DNA from: Flavobacterium sp.
Lineage (GTDB): Bacteria > Bacteroidota > Bacteroidia > Flavobacteriales > Flavobacteriaceae
Length of the DNA: 18,823 nt
Assembly (NCBI RefSeq): GCF_020217025.1
Contig: NZ_JAIWOF010000127.1
Location: 1-18,823, forward strand
Direction: 5' to 3'
The position numbers were made by a program, and so were the translations under genes. Under the pieces are notes generated by a model. It did no database searches and had not been told where the DNA came from. It saw only the letters and a list, made by a program, of their open reading frames with translations. Shown here one piece after another: positions 1-6,966 of this stretch; within the stretch, counting starts at the first letter, position 1, and every line of letters starts with the position of its first letter.

Positions 1-498
1 CAAAGTAAATAAGAATTGCAACCAAGCCATTTCACTCATTGTTTTTTCTTGAAATTCGATTAATTTTTCTTGTTTTAAATCGATTTTTTCAATGTCTAAA
101 GTATCGTAAAACTGTTTGAAGCTTTTTCTTAATTCGCTCAATTTTGACAAACTTTTCAATTTGTTTTTGTCTTCTTTCAACAACGCAACCACGAAACTTC
201 TATTAGCAGTTAGCATTTCGAAATAAGTGAAATAGAAACTCAACAATTGCGTGCGAGCATCGTATGAAGCGAATTCTTCACTTTTTCCTAATAATTCTAA
301 TGTGTTATCGAAAAGCGAGGTGAAAAAGTTTTGCTCAATTTGGTTAAAAGAAGCGTAATGCTTGTAAAACAAACCTTCTTCAAAACCAGCATGTTTGGCA
401 AACAAATAAACCGATTGCGGTTGTTTGTTGTGTTCTAAGAAATAATCGATATATAAACTTAAAATGCCTTCTTTGTTTATTTCTTTCTTTTTTGCCAT
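1..498 (-). CDS. TetR-like transcriptional regulator, 5' part (runs off the left edge)
   Basis: I translated this open frame by hand from the ATG at 498-496; it stays open for 166 codons to the window edge, so the C-terminus is missing. The product starts MAKKKEINKEGILSLYIDYF. The first ~60 residues read as a helix-turn-helix region (around QSVYLFAKHAGFEEGLFYKHY), followed by an all-helical segment with many Phe, Leu and Lys residues, as in the ligand-binding half of TetR-type repressors. From memory, flavobacterial proteins of this type are annotated as TetR family regulators with a distinct C-terminal domain and often lie next to an AarF/UbiB-type kinase gene; that neighbour would be outside the window. 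The start is supported by a strong promoter-like element just upstream. The target genes cannot be inferred. Confidence 0.75.
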   Translation of the reverse strand, partial: MAKKKEINKEGILSLYIDYFLEHNKQPQSVYLFAKHAGFEEGLFYKHYASFNQIEQNFFTSLFDNTLELLGKSEEFASYDARTQLLSFYFTYFEMLTANRSFVVALLKEDKNKLKSLSKLSELRKSFKQFYDTLDIEKIDLKQEKLIEFQEKTMSEMAWLQFLFTL

Positions 499-516
499 GA
501 TTTTAAATATTTTTCT

Positions 517-549
517 CAAAGGTACAGAATGTTTAATTTAAAATCAAAA
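517..549 (-). promoter_or_regulatory. Bacteroidota-type promoter for the TetR-like gene
   Basis: Read on the minus strand, TTTTG (549-545) is followed after 20 bp by TACCTTTG (524-517), matching the Bacteroidota primary sigma factor consensus TTTG / TAnnTTTG with ideal spacing. The start codon at 498 lies 18 nt downstream of the -7 box, so the leader would be very short. Confidence 0.7.
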
Positions 550-586
550 AAGTTAAACAAAATATTTTGTTAAAGTTCTTTCAAAA

Positions 587-620
587 AAAACCTCAAGTAC
601 AAGGTTGTAATTGAGGTTTT
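587..620 (-). terminator. Probable intrinsic terminator of the 636-1478 gene
   Basis: AAAACCTCAA (587-596) and TTGAGGTTTT (611-620) form a perfect 10 bp inverted repeat around a 14 nt loop. On the minus strand the stem runs directly into a tract of eight T residues, as in a Rho-independent terminator. It lies 16 nt beyond the stop codon of the minus-strand gene at 636. The stem is weak in G+C, which is usual in this genome. It separates that gene from the TetR-like gene, which has its own promoter. Confidence 0.65.
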
Positions 621-635
621 AATTTTTGAGTTTTT

Positions 636-1478
636 TTAAATTATTTCTCTTTCAATTATTTTATAAGTTTCATTGCTTTCAATTGCAAGATTTTTTCTTT
701 TAGCAATTCTTTTAGTCCAATCTCCATTATTATTAAATTCATATTCATAAACAATTTGAGAATTTATTTTATCTTTTGATTTGGAATAAATCTGTTCAGA
801 CAAAATTAAACCCAATTCATTAAACATATAAACTTTTTTTTCAATTGTATTATCTATTAAATCTTCAATATTATGTTCAATCTCTAAAATATTATTGACT
901 AATTTTTTTTTAACATAAGTGTTAAAAAACAACTTAGGTTTATCTAAAATTAATTGATTATCATCATCTGAATTTTCAACTTGTGAATATTCTTCAACTT
1001 TGATTATTTCTTCCGACTCATTGTATATCAATTTAAACATATCATCAATATAATTAGTTTGTTTATTAATTATAGTAATGGTGTCAACTAAAAGATTTGA
1101 ATATTTATATTCTATCAGATAAATATTTGAATCAATTTTAATTTTATTAGAATAATAATTTATTTGAAATTCTTCAAATGTTTTGTCGCTTATTGTATTT
1201 TTAATTATAATTCGCTCAAGTTTTAAAGTTTCATTGTTATAGTAAAATGAAGATTCATAAGTTTTTCCATTTTCTAAAACTCTTATTTCAGATTCAATTA
1301 AATTTAATTTGTTACAGAATGTTACAATTGATTCATATCCTTCATCTTTTGCTTTAATTGTAATTTTTTTTGCATTTATAGATTTTTTAAATCTAAAATC
1401 TTCATTTATGTTAATACAAAATTCATTTGGAAGATAAGGATGAAAAAAATTAAAATCTAAATTTAAAGAATAATGCAT
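636..1478 (-). CDS. Hypothetical protein, AT-rich, with YD-repeat-like C-terminus
   Basis: This gene encodes a 280-residue protein that I do not recognise. It has no signal peptide or membrane segment. It is rich in Ile, Asn, Lys and Glu, with alternating beta-type segments. The C-terminal part (residues ~240-275) contains YEYEFNNNGDWTKRI, resembling the 'tyrosine-rich strand, then N-x-G-[DN]-W-x-x-R' pattern seen in many Bacteroidota hypothetical proteins distantly related to RHS/YD-repeat beta proteins. Its start is 13 bp after the stop of the nucleoid-associated protein gene, so it may be the last gene of that transcript, and it has a terminator-like hairpin of its own. Its base composition is clearly more A+T-rich than the adjacent gene, which suggests recent acquisition or weak constraint. 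Function is unknown; confidence is that it is a real gene. Confidence 0.7.
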   Translation of the reverse strand: MHYSLNLDFNFFHPYLPNEFCININEDFRFKKSINAKKITIKAKDEGYESIVTFCNKLNLIESEIRVLENGKTYESSFYYNNETLKLERIIIKNTISDKTFEEFQINYYSNKIKIDSNIYLIEYKYSNLLVDTITIINKQTNYIDDMFKLIYNESEEIIKVEEYSQVENSDDDNQLILDKPKLFFNTYVKKKLVNNILEIEHNIEDLIDNTIEKKVYMFNELGLILSEQIYSKSKDKINSQIVYEYEFNNNGDWTKRIAKRKNLAIESNETYKIIEREII

Positions 1479-1491
1479 CTGTTTTTAACTT

Positions 1492-2550
1492 TTATGATTT
1501 CTGTTCTTTATTGAAGTAAACTAAGTAGTAATACATTTGTTTTTCTTCGTCCCAACCTTTCTCCACGAATTTCTCCGCACTTTCTGGGTTGATGAAATCC
1601 AATTTAATTTGAATATTCGTGTCTAATTGAATTGTATTTTTTAAAGAACGACGCACATCGGTAACAGCAGCATTTGCAATTGGAAAACTTGAAACATCTT
1701 CAATGCTATATTTCGCACCTTTATCTACTTTATAATTTTTGAATTCTGGAATGAATTCAGGATTTTGCATTACTTCGTTTAAGAAAGCCGTTTCTTCAAA
1801 CTCATCATTTTTTGCAAAGTGATTGATAGCACGGTTCATGAACAAAACTTCTTGTTGCTTGTCTTCGGCTGGTAAAACGACTTCTTTTGCGAACTCTTGA
1901 CAGAATTTCAAGTATTTCTTCGTCATGAAGTTTTCATCTTGAAACGCATCAACCGATAAGAAATGCTCTAACCAATAACGCGCATCGTAACGGTTGCTAT
2001 CTACGGTTAAAATCTTGTAGCCTTCTTCTTTTTTATAGTTAAAAATGATACAACCTTTGTCCAACTTGTTTAAGTTGATTCCTTGTTGTAAAATCATTTC
2101 TAAATTACTCCCGTTTTCTTCAAATTGTAAGAAATCGGTTTGAACTTCACTTTTGAAAACCCCGATAGCATCTACTACATTATTATCAATAGAAACGTGC
2201 GTAAAATAAGCTACATACACTTCTCCATTTTTAATATGTGGATGATTCGATTGCTCGAAAAGGTGTTTTGTGATTTTTTTAGAAACGTTGTGAATTTCGC
2301 TAGGGTTATTGAAAACTTCGGTAGCAAAATTATACATTTCGTTGTATTCTAAATCTACTTCATGAGCAAACTGAAAGTAGTTTTCTTCTTTTTCTCTAAA
2401 AGGTTTAAAGAAAAATTCCTTCAACAAAGGCATGATTTCATCATTCAATCCGTATGGATTTTCAGATAAGAAAATAGCTTCGTTTCTACTTTTATTTCCT
2501 ACGCGGTGAATTGATAAATTCTCAATATGAGCATTAAATAGATTGATCAT
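1492..2550 (-). CDS. 37-kDa nucleoid-associated protein (NdpA/YejK family)
   Basis: The 352-residue product resembles the NA37/NdpA family of nucleoid-associated proteins (YejK in E. coli) over its full length. Family-like features are the N-terminal strand MINLFNAHIENLSIHRVGNK, the Tyr/Phe-rich block near residues 50-80, the central LNKLDKGCIIFNYKKEEGYK and the R-Y-W segment DARYWLEHFLSV (~residues 188-200). Family members bind DNA and co-purify with the nucleoid; the precise role is poorly defined. The protein is soluble, with no signal peptide. The ATG at 2550 is the first in frame and lies about 57 nt from a hairpin that may end the upstream gene. The orphan gene follows 13 bp after the stop codon, so the two may be co-transcribed. 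Confidence 0.88.
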   Translation of the reverse strand: MINLFNAHIENLSIHRVGNKSRNEAIFLSENPYGLNDEIMPLLKEFFFKPFREKEENYFQFAHEVDLEYNEMYNFATEVFNNPSEIHNVSKKITKHLFEQSNHPHIKNGEVYVAYFTHVSIDNNVVDAIGVFKSEVQTDFLQFEENGSNLEMILQQGINLNKLDKGCIIFNYKKEEGYKILTVDSNRYDARYWLEHFLSVDAFQDENFMTKKYLKFCQEFAKEVVLPAEDKQQEVLFMNRAINHFAKNDEFEETAFLNEVMQNPEFIPEFKNYKVDKGAKYSIEDVSSFPIANAAVTDVRRSLKNTIQLDTNIQIKLDFINPESAEKFVEKGWDEEKQMYYYLVYFNKEQKS

Positions 2551-2567
2551 TTTTTATAGTTTAGATA

Positions 2568-2610
2568 AAAGAGCCAAGATAGAACTGATATTGTTTTTTC
2601 TTGGCTTTTT
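2568..2610 (-). terminator. Inverted repeat, probable terminator after the pRiA4b ORF-3 gene
   Basis: AGCCAAGA (2572-2579) and TCTTGGCT (2599-2606) are perfect complements around a 19 nt loop. The stem can be extended outward by one G-T and three A-T pairs to 2568 and 2610. On the minus strand it is followed by CTTTTATC, so the T-tract is short. It sits between two minus-strand genes and could end transcription from 3200 before the nucleoid-protein gene begins at 2550. A plus-strand terminator is also possible from the TTTTT on that side. Confidence 0.5.
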
Positions 2611-2651
2611 AAGATTGTATTTTGGTTTATTCTTTTCTAATTCTTTGGCTT

Positions 2652-3200
2652 TTAGTTCCAGTTTTCTTCAAATCCCATGTCTTCGAAGCTATCATCTCCA
2701 TCAAACATGTCGAAATCATCGTCATCTAAATCATCTTCAAACTCGCCAAACATGTCTTCGTCAGATAAATCACCTCGCATGCCACTTTGTAAAGCTTCAG
2801 CTGGAAGTTCTCCGTGAGAAAATAACAAAGTAGGGTATGATTCTCCTGGAGTTTTTTCTTCAATTGCGGCTAGTTCTAAGAAAAATGTCCACATAGAAAA
2901 CAAATCGTACACATATACTAATTTGGTATTTTGTTCGTGAACCAATTCATCTAATGTATATTCAGCCATAGTTTTGATTTCGCCCGGAATGTCGCCAGTG
3001 TCGAATAATGGAATTCCATCTTCTTCATGCCAAGACCAATCTGCTCCACAGGTATAAAAAGCGCCTACTTCTGTTCCGTCAAAACCAAATGCATTGATTA
3101 AAGCATTGTGTAAATCTTCTAATGAGTTGTCGCTTTCGATAGCAATATCTCTAAAAATATCTTCTTCAGCATCGAGAATAGCTCTGAATTTATAAATCAT
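2652..3200 (-). CDS. Plasmid pRiA4b ORF-3 family protein
   Basis: The 182-residue product starts MIYKFRAILDAEEDIFRDIA and contains LEDLHNALINAFGFDG and CGADWSWHEEDG. These are hallmarks of the pRiA4b ORF-3 (IS1096 passenger TnpR-like) family, whose core is an alpha/beta fold with 'V-W-R-x-I...L-x-x-L-H-x-x-I..A.GW..xHL'-like features. Despite the name there is no transposon around it, and family members in Bacteroidota are ordinary chromosomal genes of unknown function. From about residue 145 the protein ends in a very acidic tail (Asp/Glu-Asp repeats with Phe and Met), probably disordered and typical of the flavobacterial form. It is a single-gene unit, with a -7-like box upstream and a hairpin downstream. 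Confidence 0.82.
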   Translation of the reverse strand: MIYKFRAILDAEEDIFRDIAIESDNSLEDLHNALINAFGFDGTEVGAFYTCGADWSWHEEDGIPLFDTGDIPGEIKTMAEYTLDELVHEQNTKLVYVYDLFSMWTFFLELAAIEEKTPGESYPTLLFSHGELPAEALQSGMRGDLSDEDMFGEFEDDLDDDDFDMFDGDDSFEDMGFEENWN

Positions 3201-3223
3201 AATCGTTGAAATTTTAAGAACTG

Positions 3224-3231
3224 CAAAAGTA
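3224..3231 (-). promoter_or_regulatory. -7 promoter box for the pRiA4b ORF-3 gene
   Basis: The minus strand reads TACTTTTG here, an exact match to TAnnTTTG, 23 nt upstream of the ATG at 3200. No convincing -33 TTG is seen 19-23 bp further upstream, so only half of the promoter is supported. Confidence 0.4.
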
Positions 3232-3281
3232 ATTATTATTTACGAGAAACTTTTTTGCTTTTGCGATTTGTTGATAAGATT

Positions 3282-4196
3282 TTAAAATATGGATAATGAG
3301 GTTTCCGTCGTCAATCGCTCTAGGGTTTCTAACCCATAAAACGAATTTCCTTTTTTGTTTAATTTCGGACTCCAAACGGCTACGGTATAATGATTTGGAA
3401 AAACCGCCACAACTCCACCGCCAACACCACTTTTTCCAGGGAGCCCAACTTTAAACGTAAATTCTCCCGCTTGGTCGTAAAAACCACACATTTGCATTAA
3501 GGCGTTCATGCGCTTGCATTTGCTGGTAGAAAGGAATTTTTTATCGCTTTTTGGAATGACGCCATTATTAGCAAATACTTGAAAGCACTTAGCCAAATCA
3601 ACGCAAGTCATTTCAATAGAACATTGATGATAATAAAAGTCTAAAACCGCTTCGGGTTCGTTTTTGATGTTTCCAAAGGATTTGATAAAGTTGACCAAAG
3701 CTGCATTTCGGTAACCAAAAGCTTTTTCGGATTGAGCGACATTTTCGTTGTAATTGATGTTTGGATTTTCGGTCAGTTCTCTTACGAAATCAAGTAGGAA
3801 TGCTTTTGGATTTTCAAAATGATCTAACATCAAATCGGCAATAACCAAAGCACCCGCATTGATAAACGGATTTCTTGGAATACCATTTTCGTTTTCCAAT
3901 TGTACTAAAGAATTAAACGAATTTCCTGAAGGTTCATAGCCAACACGTTCCCATAAATCGTTTCCAATTTTGGAAAATATAAGCGAAGTGGTAATGACTT
4001 TTGAAATACTCTGAATCGAAAATTTCTCCAAAGCATCGCCTTTTGTAAATACGTTTTGATGTTTATTTACCAATGCAATTCCGAATTTATTCGCATCGAC
4101 TTTTGCTAATTCTGGAATGTAATCAGCTACTTTTCCGGTGTTTTCGATTTGGATGACTTCGTTGTAAATTCCGTCTAAAATATCTTGGTATGCCAT
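3282..4196 (-). CDS. glsA: Glutaminase A
   Basis: The enzyme hydrolyses L-glutamine to glutamate and ammonia in the cytoplasm. The 304-residue product matches the serine-dependent beta-lactamase-fold glutaminases in length and motifs: the nucleophile motif S-x-x-K is S63-I-S-K66 in KFSIQSISKV, RNPFINAGALV lies at 108-118, and the conserved GLPGKSGVGGGV lies at 251-262. No signal peptide is present. The gene begins 27 bp after the stop of the HPP-family gene and is probably the last gene of a clc-HPP-glsA transcript. In other bacteria this family takes part in nitrogen metabolism and sometimes acid tolerance, since the ammonia released takes up protons; pairing it with an anion transporter would suit the latter, which is inference. 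There is no obvious terminator after the stop. Confidence 0.95.
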   Translation of the reverse strand: MAYQDILDGIYNEVIQIENTGKVADYIPELAKVDANKFGIALVNKHQNVFTKGDALEKFSIQSISKVITTSLIFSKIGNDLWERVGYEPSGNSFNSLVQLENENGIPRNPFINAGALVIADLMLDHFENPKAFLLDFVRELTENPNINYNENVAQSEKAFGYRNAALVNFIKSFGNIKNEPEAVLDFYYHQCSIEMTCVDLAKCFQVFANNGVIPKSDKKFLSTSKCKRMNALMQMCGFYDQAGEFTFKVGLPGKSGVGGGVVAVFPNHYTVAVWSPKLNKKGNSFYGLETLERLTTETSLSIF

Positions 4197-4223
4197 GAAA
4201 CTAATTTTGGTAAAAATAGTTAC

Positions 4224-4823
4224 TTACAGAAAAGGAATGCGTTTTTTGAGCTCTTTTTTTGATAAAAAATTACCTTTTGACGGATAGTGTCTTTTAGACG
4301 GCATATTGTTGAAAATTAAAGCGGTCAACAATAAAATAGTAGCTCCTAATAATACAGGAGAAATTACATACCAATAGCCCAATTCTTTTATTTTATCGGA
4401 ACCTGCAATGGCAATTAAAGCAGTAGCTCCACCAGGAGGGTGTAAGGTTTTTGTAATTTGCATTAATACAATTGATAAGGAAACGGCTAAAGGAGCCGCT
4501 ACCCAAATTAAATCAGGTAATAATTTATAAATGCTAACTCCAATTATTGCTGAAATGACGTGACCTCCAATAAGATTTCGAGGCTGCGCTAAAGGACTTT
4601 CAATAACGCCATACACCAAAACACAAGAGGCACCAAACGAACCTATAAGAAAAACTAAGTCCGATGAAGTGAAAATTCTGAATTGCAATAAACTTATAAT
4701 TCCTAAACCTACAAACGATCCTAAAAAAGCCCAAAAATGTTCTTTAAAATCAACTAAAGTTTCTTTGTATAAAACGTATTTTACTTTTCTGTAATTGCGT
4801 TTTAGCTTTTTTGTTGAGGTCAT
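4224..4823 (-). CDS. HPP-family integral membrane protein
   Basis: The 199-residue membrane protein carries the signature motif LHPPGGATAL (127-136) and the second conserved block ESPLAQPRNLIGGH (75-88) of the HPP family. About four hydrophobic segments are visible (near 30-48, 55-72, 86-100 plus 105-122, and 150-172), with basic ends on both sides. Some plant and cyanobacterial members have been linked to nitrite transport; most bacterial members are uncharacterised. Its ATG overlaps the stop of the CLC gene by 4 bp (4820-4823), so the two are translationally coupled and probably work together in small-anion movement. Substrate is not deducible from the sequence. Confidence 0.9.
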   Translation of the reverse strand: MTSTKKLKRNYRKVKYVLYKETLVDFKEHFWAFLGSFVGLGIISLLQFRIFTSSDLVFLIGSFGASCVLVYGVIESPLAQPRNLIGGHVISAIIGVSIYKLLPDLIWVAAPLAVSLSIVLMQITKTLHPPGGATALIAIAGSDKIKELGYWYVISPVLLGATILLLTALIFNNMPSKRHYPSKGNFLSKKELKKRIPFL

Positions 4824-6097
4824 ATTTTGTTATTTGAAAAACTATATACTGTAAATGGATAAATTGTTTTTGAAACCTGTTTGGCAACTAAGCAAGTCAC
4901 AAGAATTGGGAATAGCAAACTGTAATCATTAATTAAGCCACATGTTATAAAAATGGCTGTAAAAGGTGCATGAATACTTGCACTAAGCATAGCTCCCATA
5001 CCAATTATCATAAAATTTAAGGGAATTACATTAGTATTAAAAAAAGTATTTAGGACAACAGCCAACAACAAACCAACAAATCCTCCAATAAAAATACTTG
5101 GTGCAAAAACACCGCCATCACCACCTCCAGCAAGTGTTAACGAAGTAATGATAGGTTTGAAAATTACAATACTCACAATAGAAAAGAAAATCGGGATGGT
5201 TAAAACGATATTATTTGAATTGGCTAAATTTTCTTTTATAGCGTGATATCCATCACCATATAATTGAGGTAGAATGAATAAACCAATACTTATTAATACC
5301 GCACTTATTATTATTTTGGTTCTACTTTTTTTGAAAGATGTAAATTTATCTTTAATGAACAAAACTGTTTTTGTTAGATAAACCGCATTCATTCCGGAAA
5401 TAACACCTAAAAGAATAAAATAAGGAAACGCTTTCCAATGCCATTCTTTGATGGTTACATGAAACAAAGGCTTTTCATTCAATAACAAACAAATTAGTAT
5501 AGAAATAGAAACAGAAATCGTAGTAACCAGTATAAATGTTTTTGAAGCTTTTTTTGAAATTACTTCATATGCAAATAAAAATCCAGCAAAAGGACTGAAG
5601 AATAGTGCTGTAATTCCTGAAGCAACACCAGCACATATTAATTCAACTTTATGACGATTTAATATGTTTTCTTTTTCTTGAGTCATAGATCCAATTGTAG
5701 CAGAAGCAACTACTGTTGAAACTTCAATGCCTGTAGAACCTCCAAATATCACCGTGAATAATCCGTTTATGAAATGAGATGGGATTTTATAAATAGGTAA
5801 ACTGTTTTTTCTTTTTTCGGTAGTTTCAAAAATCTCTTTTATGCCTTTGTTCGCTTTTTTATTGAATAAATAATATCTCAAAACGGCAATTATGGTTAAA
5901 CCAAGAAGCGGAAATAAAAACAACAAAATATTATTTTTTGAAGCTTGATTAAAAAGTAATTCTTCATAATGTTCCGTTCCTCTCTTTAATGAAATTGCTA
6001 AAAAAGCCGACAAAAAACCAATTATTAAAGCAGCAATAATGAGTTTTTGATATTTAATGAATACAAAATGCTTTTTTATTTGAGTTATACTGCTCAT
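4820..6097 (-). CDS. CLC-family chloride channel/transporter
   Basis: The 425-residue membrane protein has the CLC fold motifs in order: KGIKEI (84-89) where the classical family has GSGIP; GGSTGIEVSTV (119-129) containing the gating glutamate E125 where the classical motif is GxEGP; SPFAGFLFAYEV (168-179); and GGGDGGVFAPSIFIGG (324-339), the third anion-site motif. Lengths of 400-450 residues are normal for bacterial CLCs without CBS domains. At the place of the internal proton glutamate (E203 of E. coli ClcA) the sequence reads E178-V179, so the acid appears to be replaced by valine. That arrangement occurs in channel-type CLCs and suggests weak or no proton coupling. It is the first gene of a likely operon with HPP and glsA. 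Confidence 0.9.
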   Translation of the reverse strand: MSSITQIKKHFVFIKYQKLIIAALIIGFLSAFLAISLKRGTEHYEELLFNQASKNNILLFLFPLLGLTIIAVLRYYLFNKKANKGIKEIFETTEKRKNSLPIYKIPSHFINGLFTVIFGGSTGIEVSTVVASATIGSMTQEKENILNRHKVELICAGVASGITALFFSPFAGFLFAYEVISKKASKTFILVTTISVSISILICLLLNEKPLFHVTIKEWHWKAFPYFILLGVISGMNAVYLTKTVLFIKDKFTSFKKSRTKIIISAVLISIGLFILPQLYGDGYHAIKENLANSNNIVLTIPIFFSIVSIVIFKPIITSLTLAGGGDGGVFAPSIFIGGFVGLLLAVVLNTFFNTNVIPLNFMIIGMGAMLSASIHAPFTAIFITCGLINDYSLLFPILVTCLVAKQVSKTIYPFTVYSFSNNKI

Positions 6098-6125
6098 AAA
6101 TCTAGTTTGAAATGAAGTGAAAAGG

Positions 6126-6133
6126 CAAATTTA
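6126..6133 (-). promoter_or_regulatory. -7 promoter box for the clc-HPP-glsA operon
   Basis: The minus strand reads TAAATTTG here, an exact TAnnTTTG match, 28 nt upstream of the clc start codon. A -33 TTG is not evident at the usual distance. The 238 bp between clc and the divergent plus-strand operon (6098-6335) contains nothing else that I can identify, except a possible plus-strand -7 box CAACTTTG at 6239-6246 (one mismatch) for the signalling operon. Confidence 0.4.
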
Positions 6134-6335
6134 AGGTTTAAGAGAATAAAATAATTTAGAATAAAGTTAAAAGTTACAATTCATCCTCAAAAAATGACAG
6201 TTCGGTTAGTTTCAATTTTATGGGTGCGATTTCTGTTACAACTTTGCTTCATCAAAATAAGATAGTTCAAGCGCAAGAACAATAACAAGATCAAAATCAA
6301 AAAACGAACAGTTTAACCATTAAACAAAATTAATC

Positions 6336-6956
6336 ATGACAAAATTAATCACTATCATCGCAATGTTTGTCGCTTCAATTGTATCAGCGCAAACGCAGTT
6401 TGATCAAGCAATGAAAAATGCCTTACAAACTTGGAAAGAAGGAAAAATAACAGAAGCGGTTGCGCAATTAGAACGAATTGCTTCAGTTGAAAAAACAAAT
6501 TGGTTGCCAAATTATTACATCGCTTTTATCAAAACAACACAAGCGTTTGGTGAAAAAGACAAAATTAAAATGGAGTCTTTATTGAATGCTGCTCAAAAAG
6601 CACAAGATGTTTGTAACGAGTTAGCACAAGACAACCCAGAAGTTTTAGTACTACAAGCTATGATTCACACCGCTTGGATTGTTTATGATCCAATGACAAA
6701 CGGACAAAGATTATCAGGAGATGTGATGTATATTTTGAATAAAGCCTATAAAATAGCTCCTGAAAACCCGAGAGTTGTATTTCAAAAGGCTTCATTTGAA
6801 AAAGGTATGGCGCAATATTTTGGACAAGATACGCAACCAATGTGTGCCCAAATTGAAAAAGCAATCGAACTTTTTGCTACTTTTAAACCTGAATCGGCTT
6901 TTCATCCAAGTTGGGGATTAGATAGAGCGCAAGAAGCGGTAAAGGCTTGTAAATAA
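6336..6956 (+). CDS. Exported TPR-like protein
   Basis: The 206-residue product has a clear signal peptide (MTKLITIIAMFVASIVSA, likely cleaved after A18 before QT), so it acts in the periplasm or envelope. The mature part is all-helical, with TPR-like helix pairs around 22-60 (ALQTWKEGKITEAVAQLERI) and 128-165 (DVMYILNKAYKIAPENPRVV). Such repeats normally hold partner proteins or peptides; no catalytic motif is seen. It is the first gene of a plus-strand cluster and lies 10 bp before the histidine kinase start, so an envelope-sensing or accessory role beside that kinase is plausible but unproven. Related flavobacterial proteins are annotated only as hypothetical or TPR proteins. Confidence 0.82.
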   Translation: MTKLITIIAMFVASIVSAQTQFDQAMKNALQTWKEGKITEAVAQLERIASVEKTNWLPNYYIAFIKTTQAFGEKDKIKMESLLNAAQKAQDVCNELAQDNPEVLVLQAMIHTAWIVYDPMTNGQRLSGDVMYILNKAYKIAPENPRVVFQKASFEKGMAQYFGQDTQPMCAQIEKAIELFATFKPESAFHPSWGLDRAQEAVKACK

Positions 6957-6966
6957 AATTTTTATA

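Noticed and set aside
2140..2833. Plus-strand open frames opposite the nucleoid-associated and pRiA4b ORF-3 genes
   Set aside because: Their translations are low-complexity antisense readings of well-supported minus-strand genes, with no family resemblance.
2652..3200. pRiA4b ORF-3 family gene as evidence for a plasmid or insertion sequence
   Set aside because: The family name is historical. No transposase, terminal repeats or plasmid genes are nearby, and the gene has an ordinary chromosomal setting.
3223..3264. Inverted repeat GCAAAAG (3223-3229) / CTTTTGC (3258-3264) as a terminator after glsA
   Set aside because: On the minus strand no T-tract follows the distal arm, the loop is long, and one arm coincides with the -7 box of the next gene.
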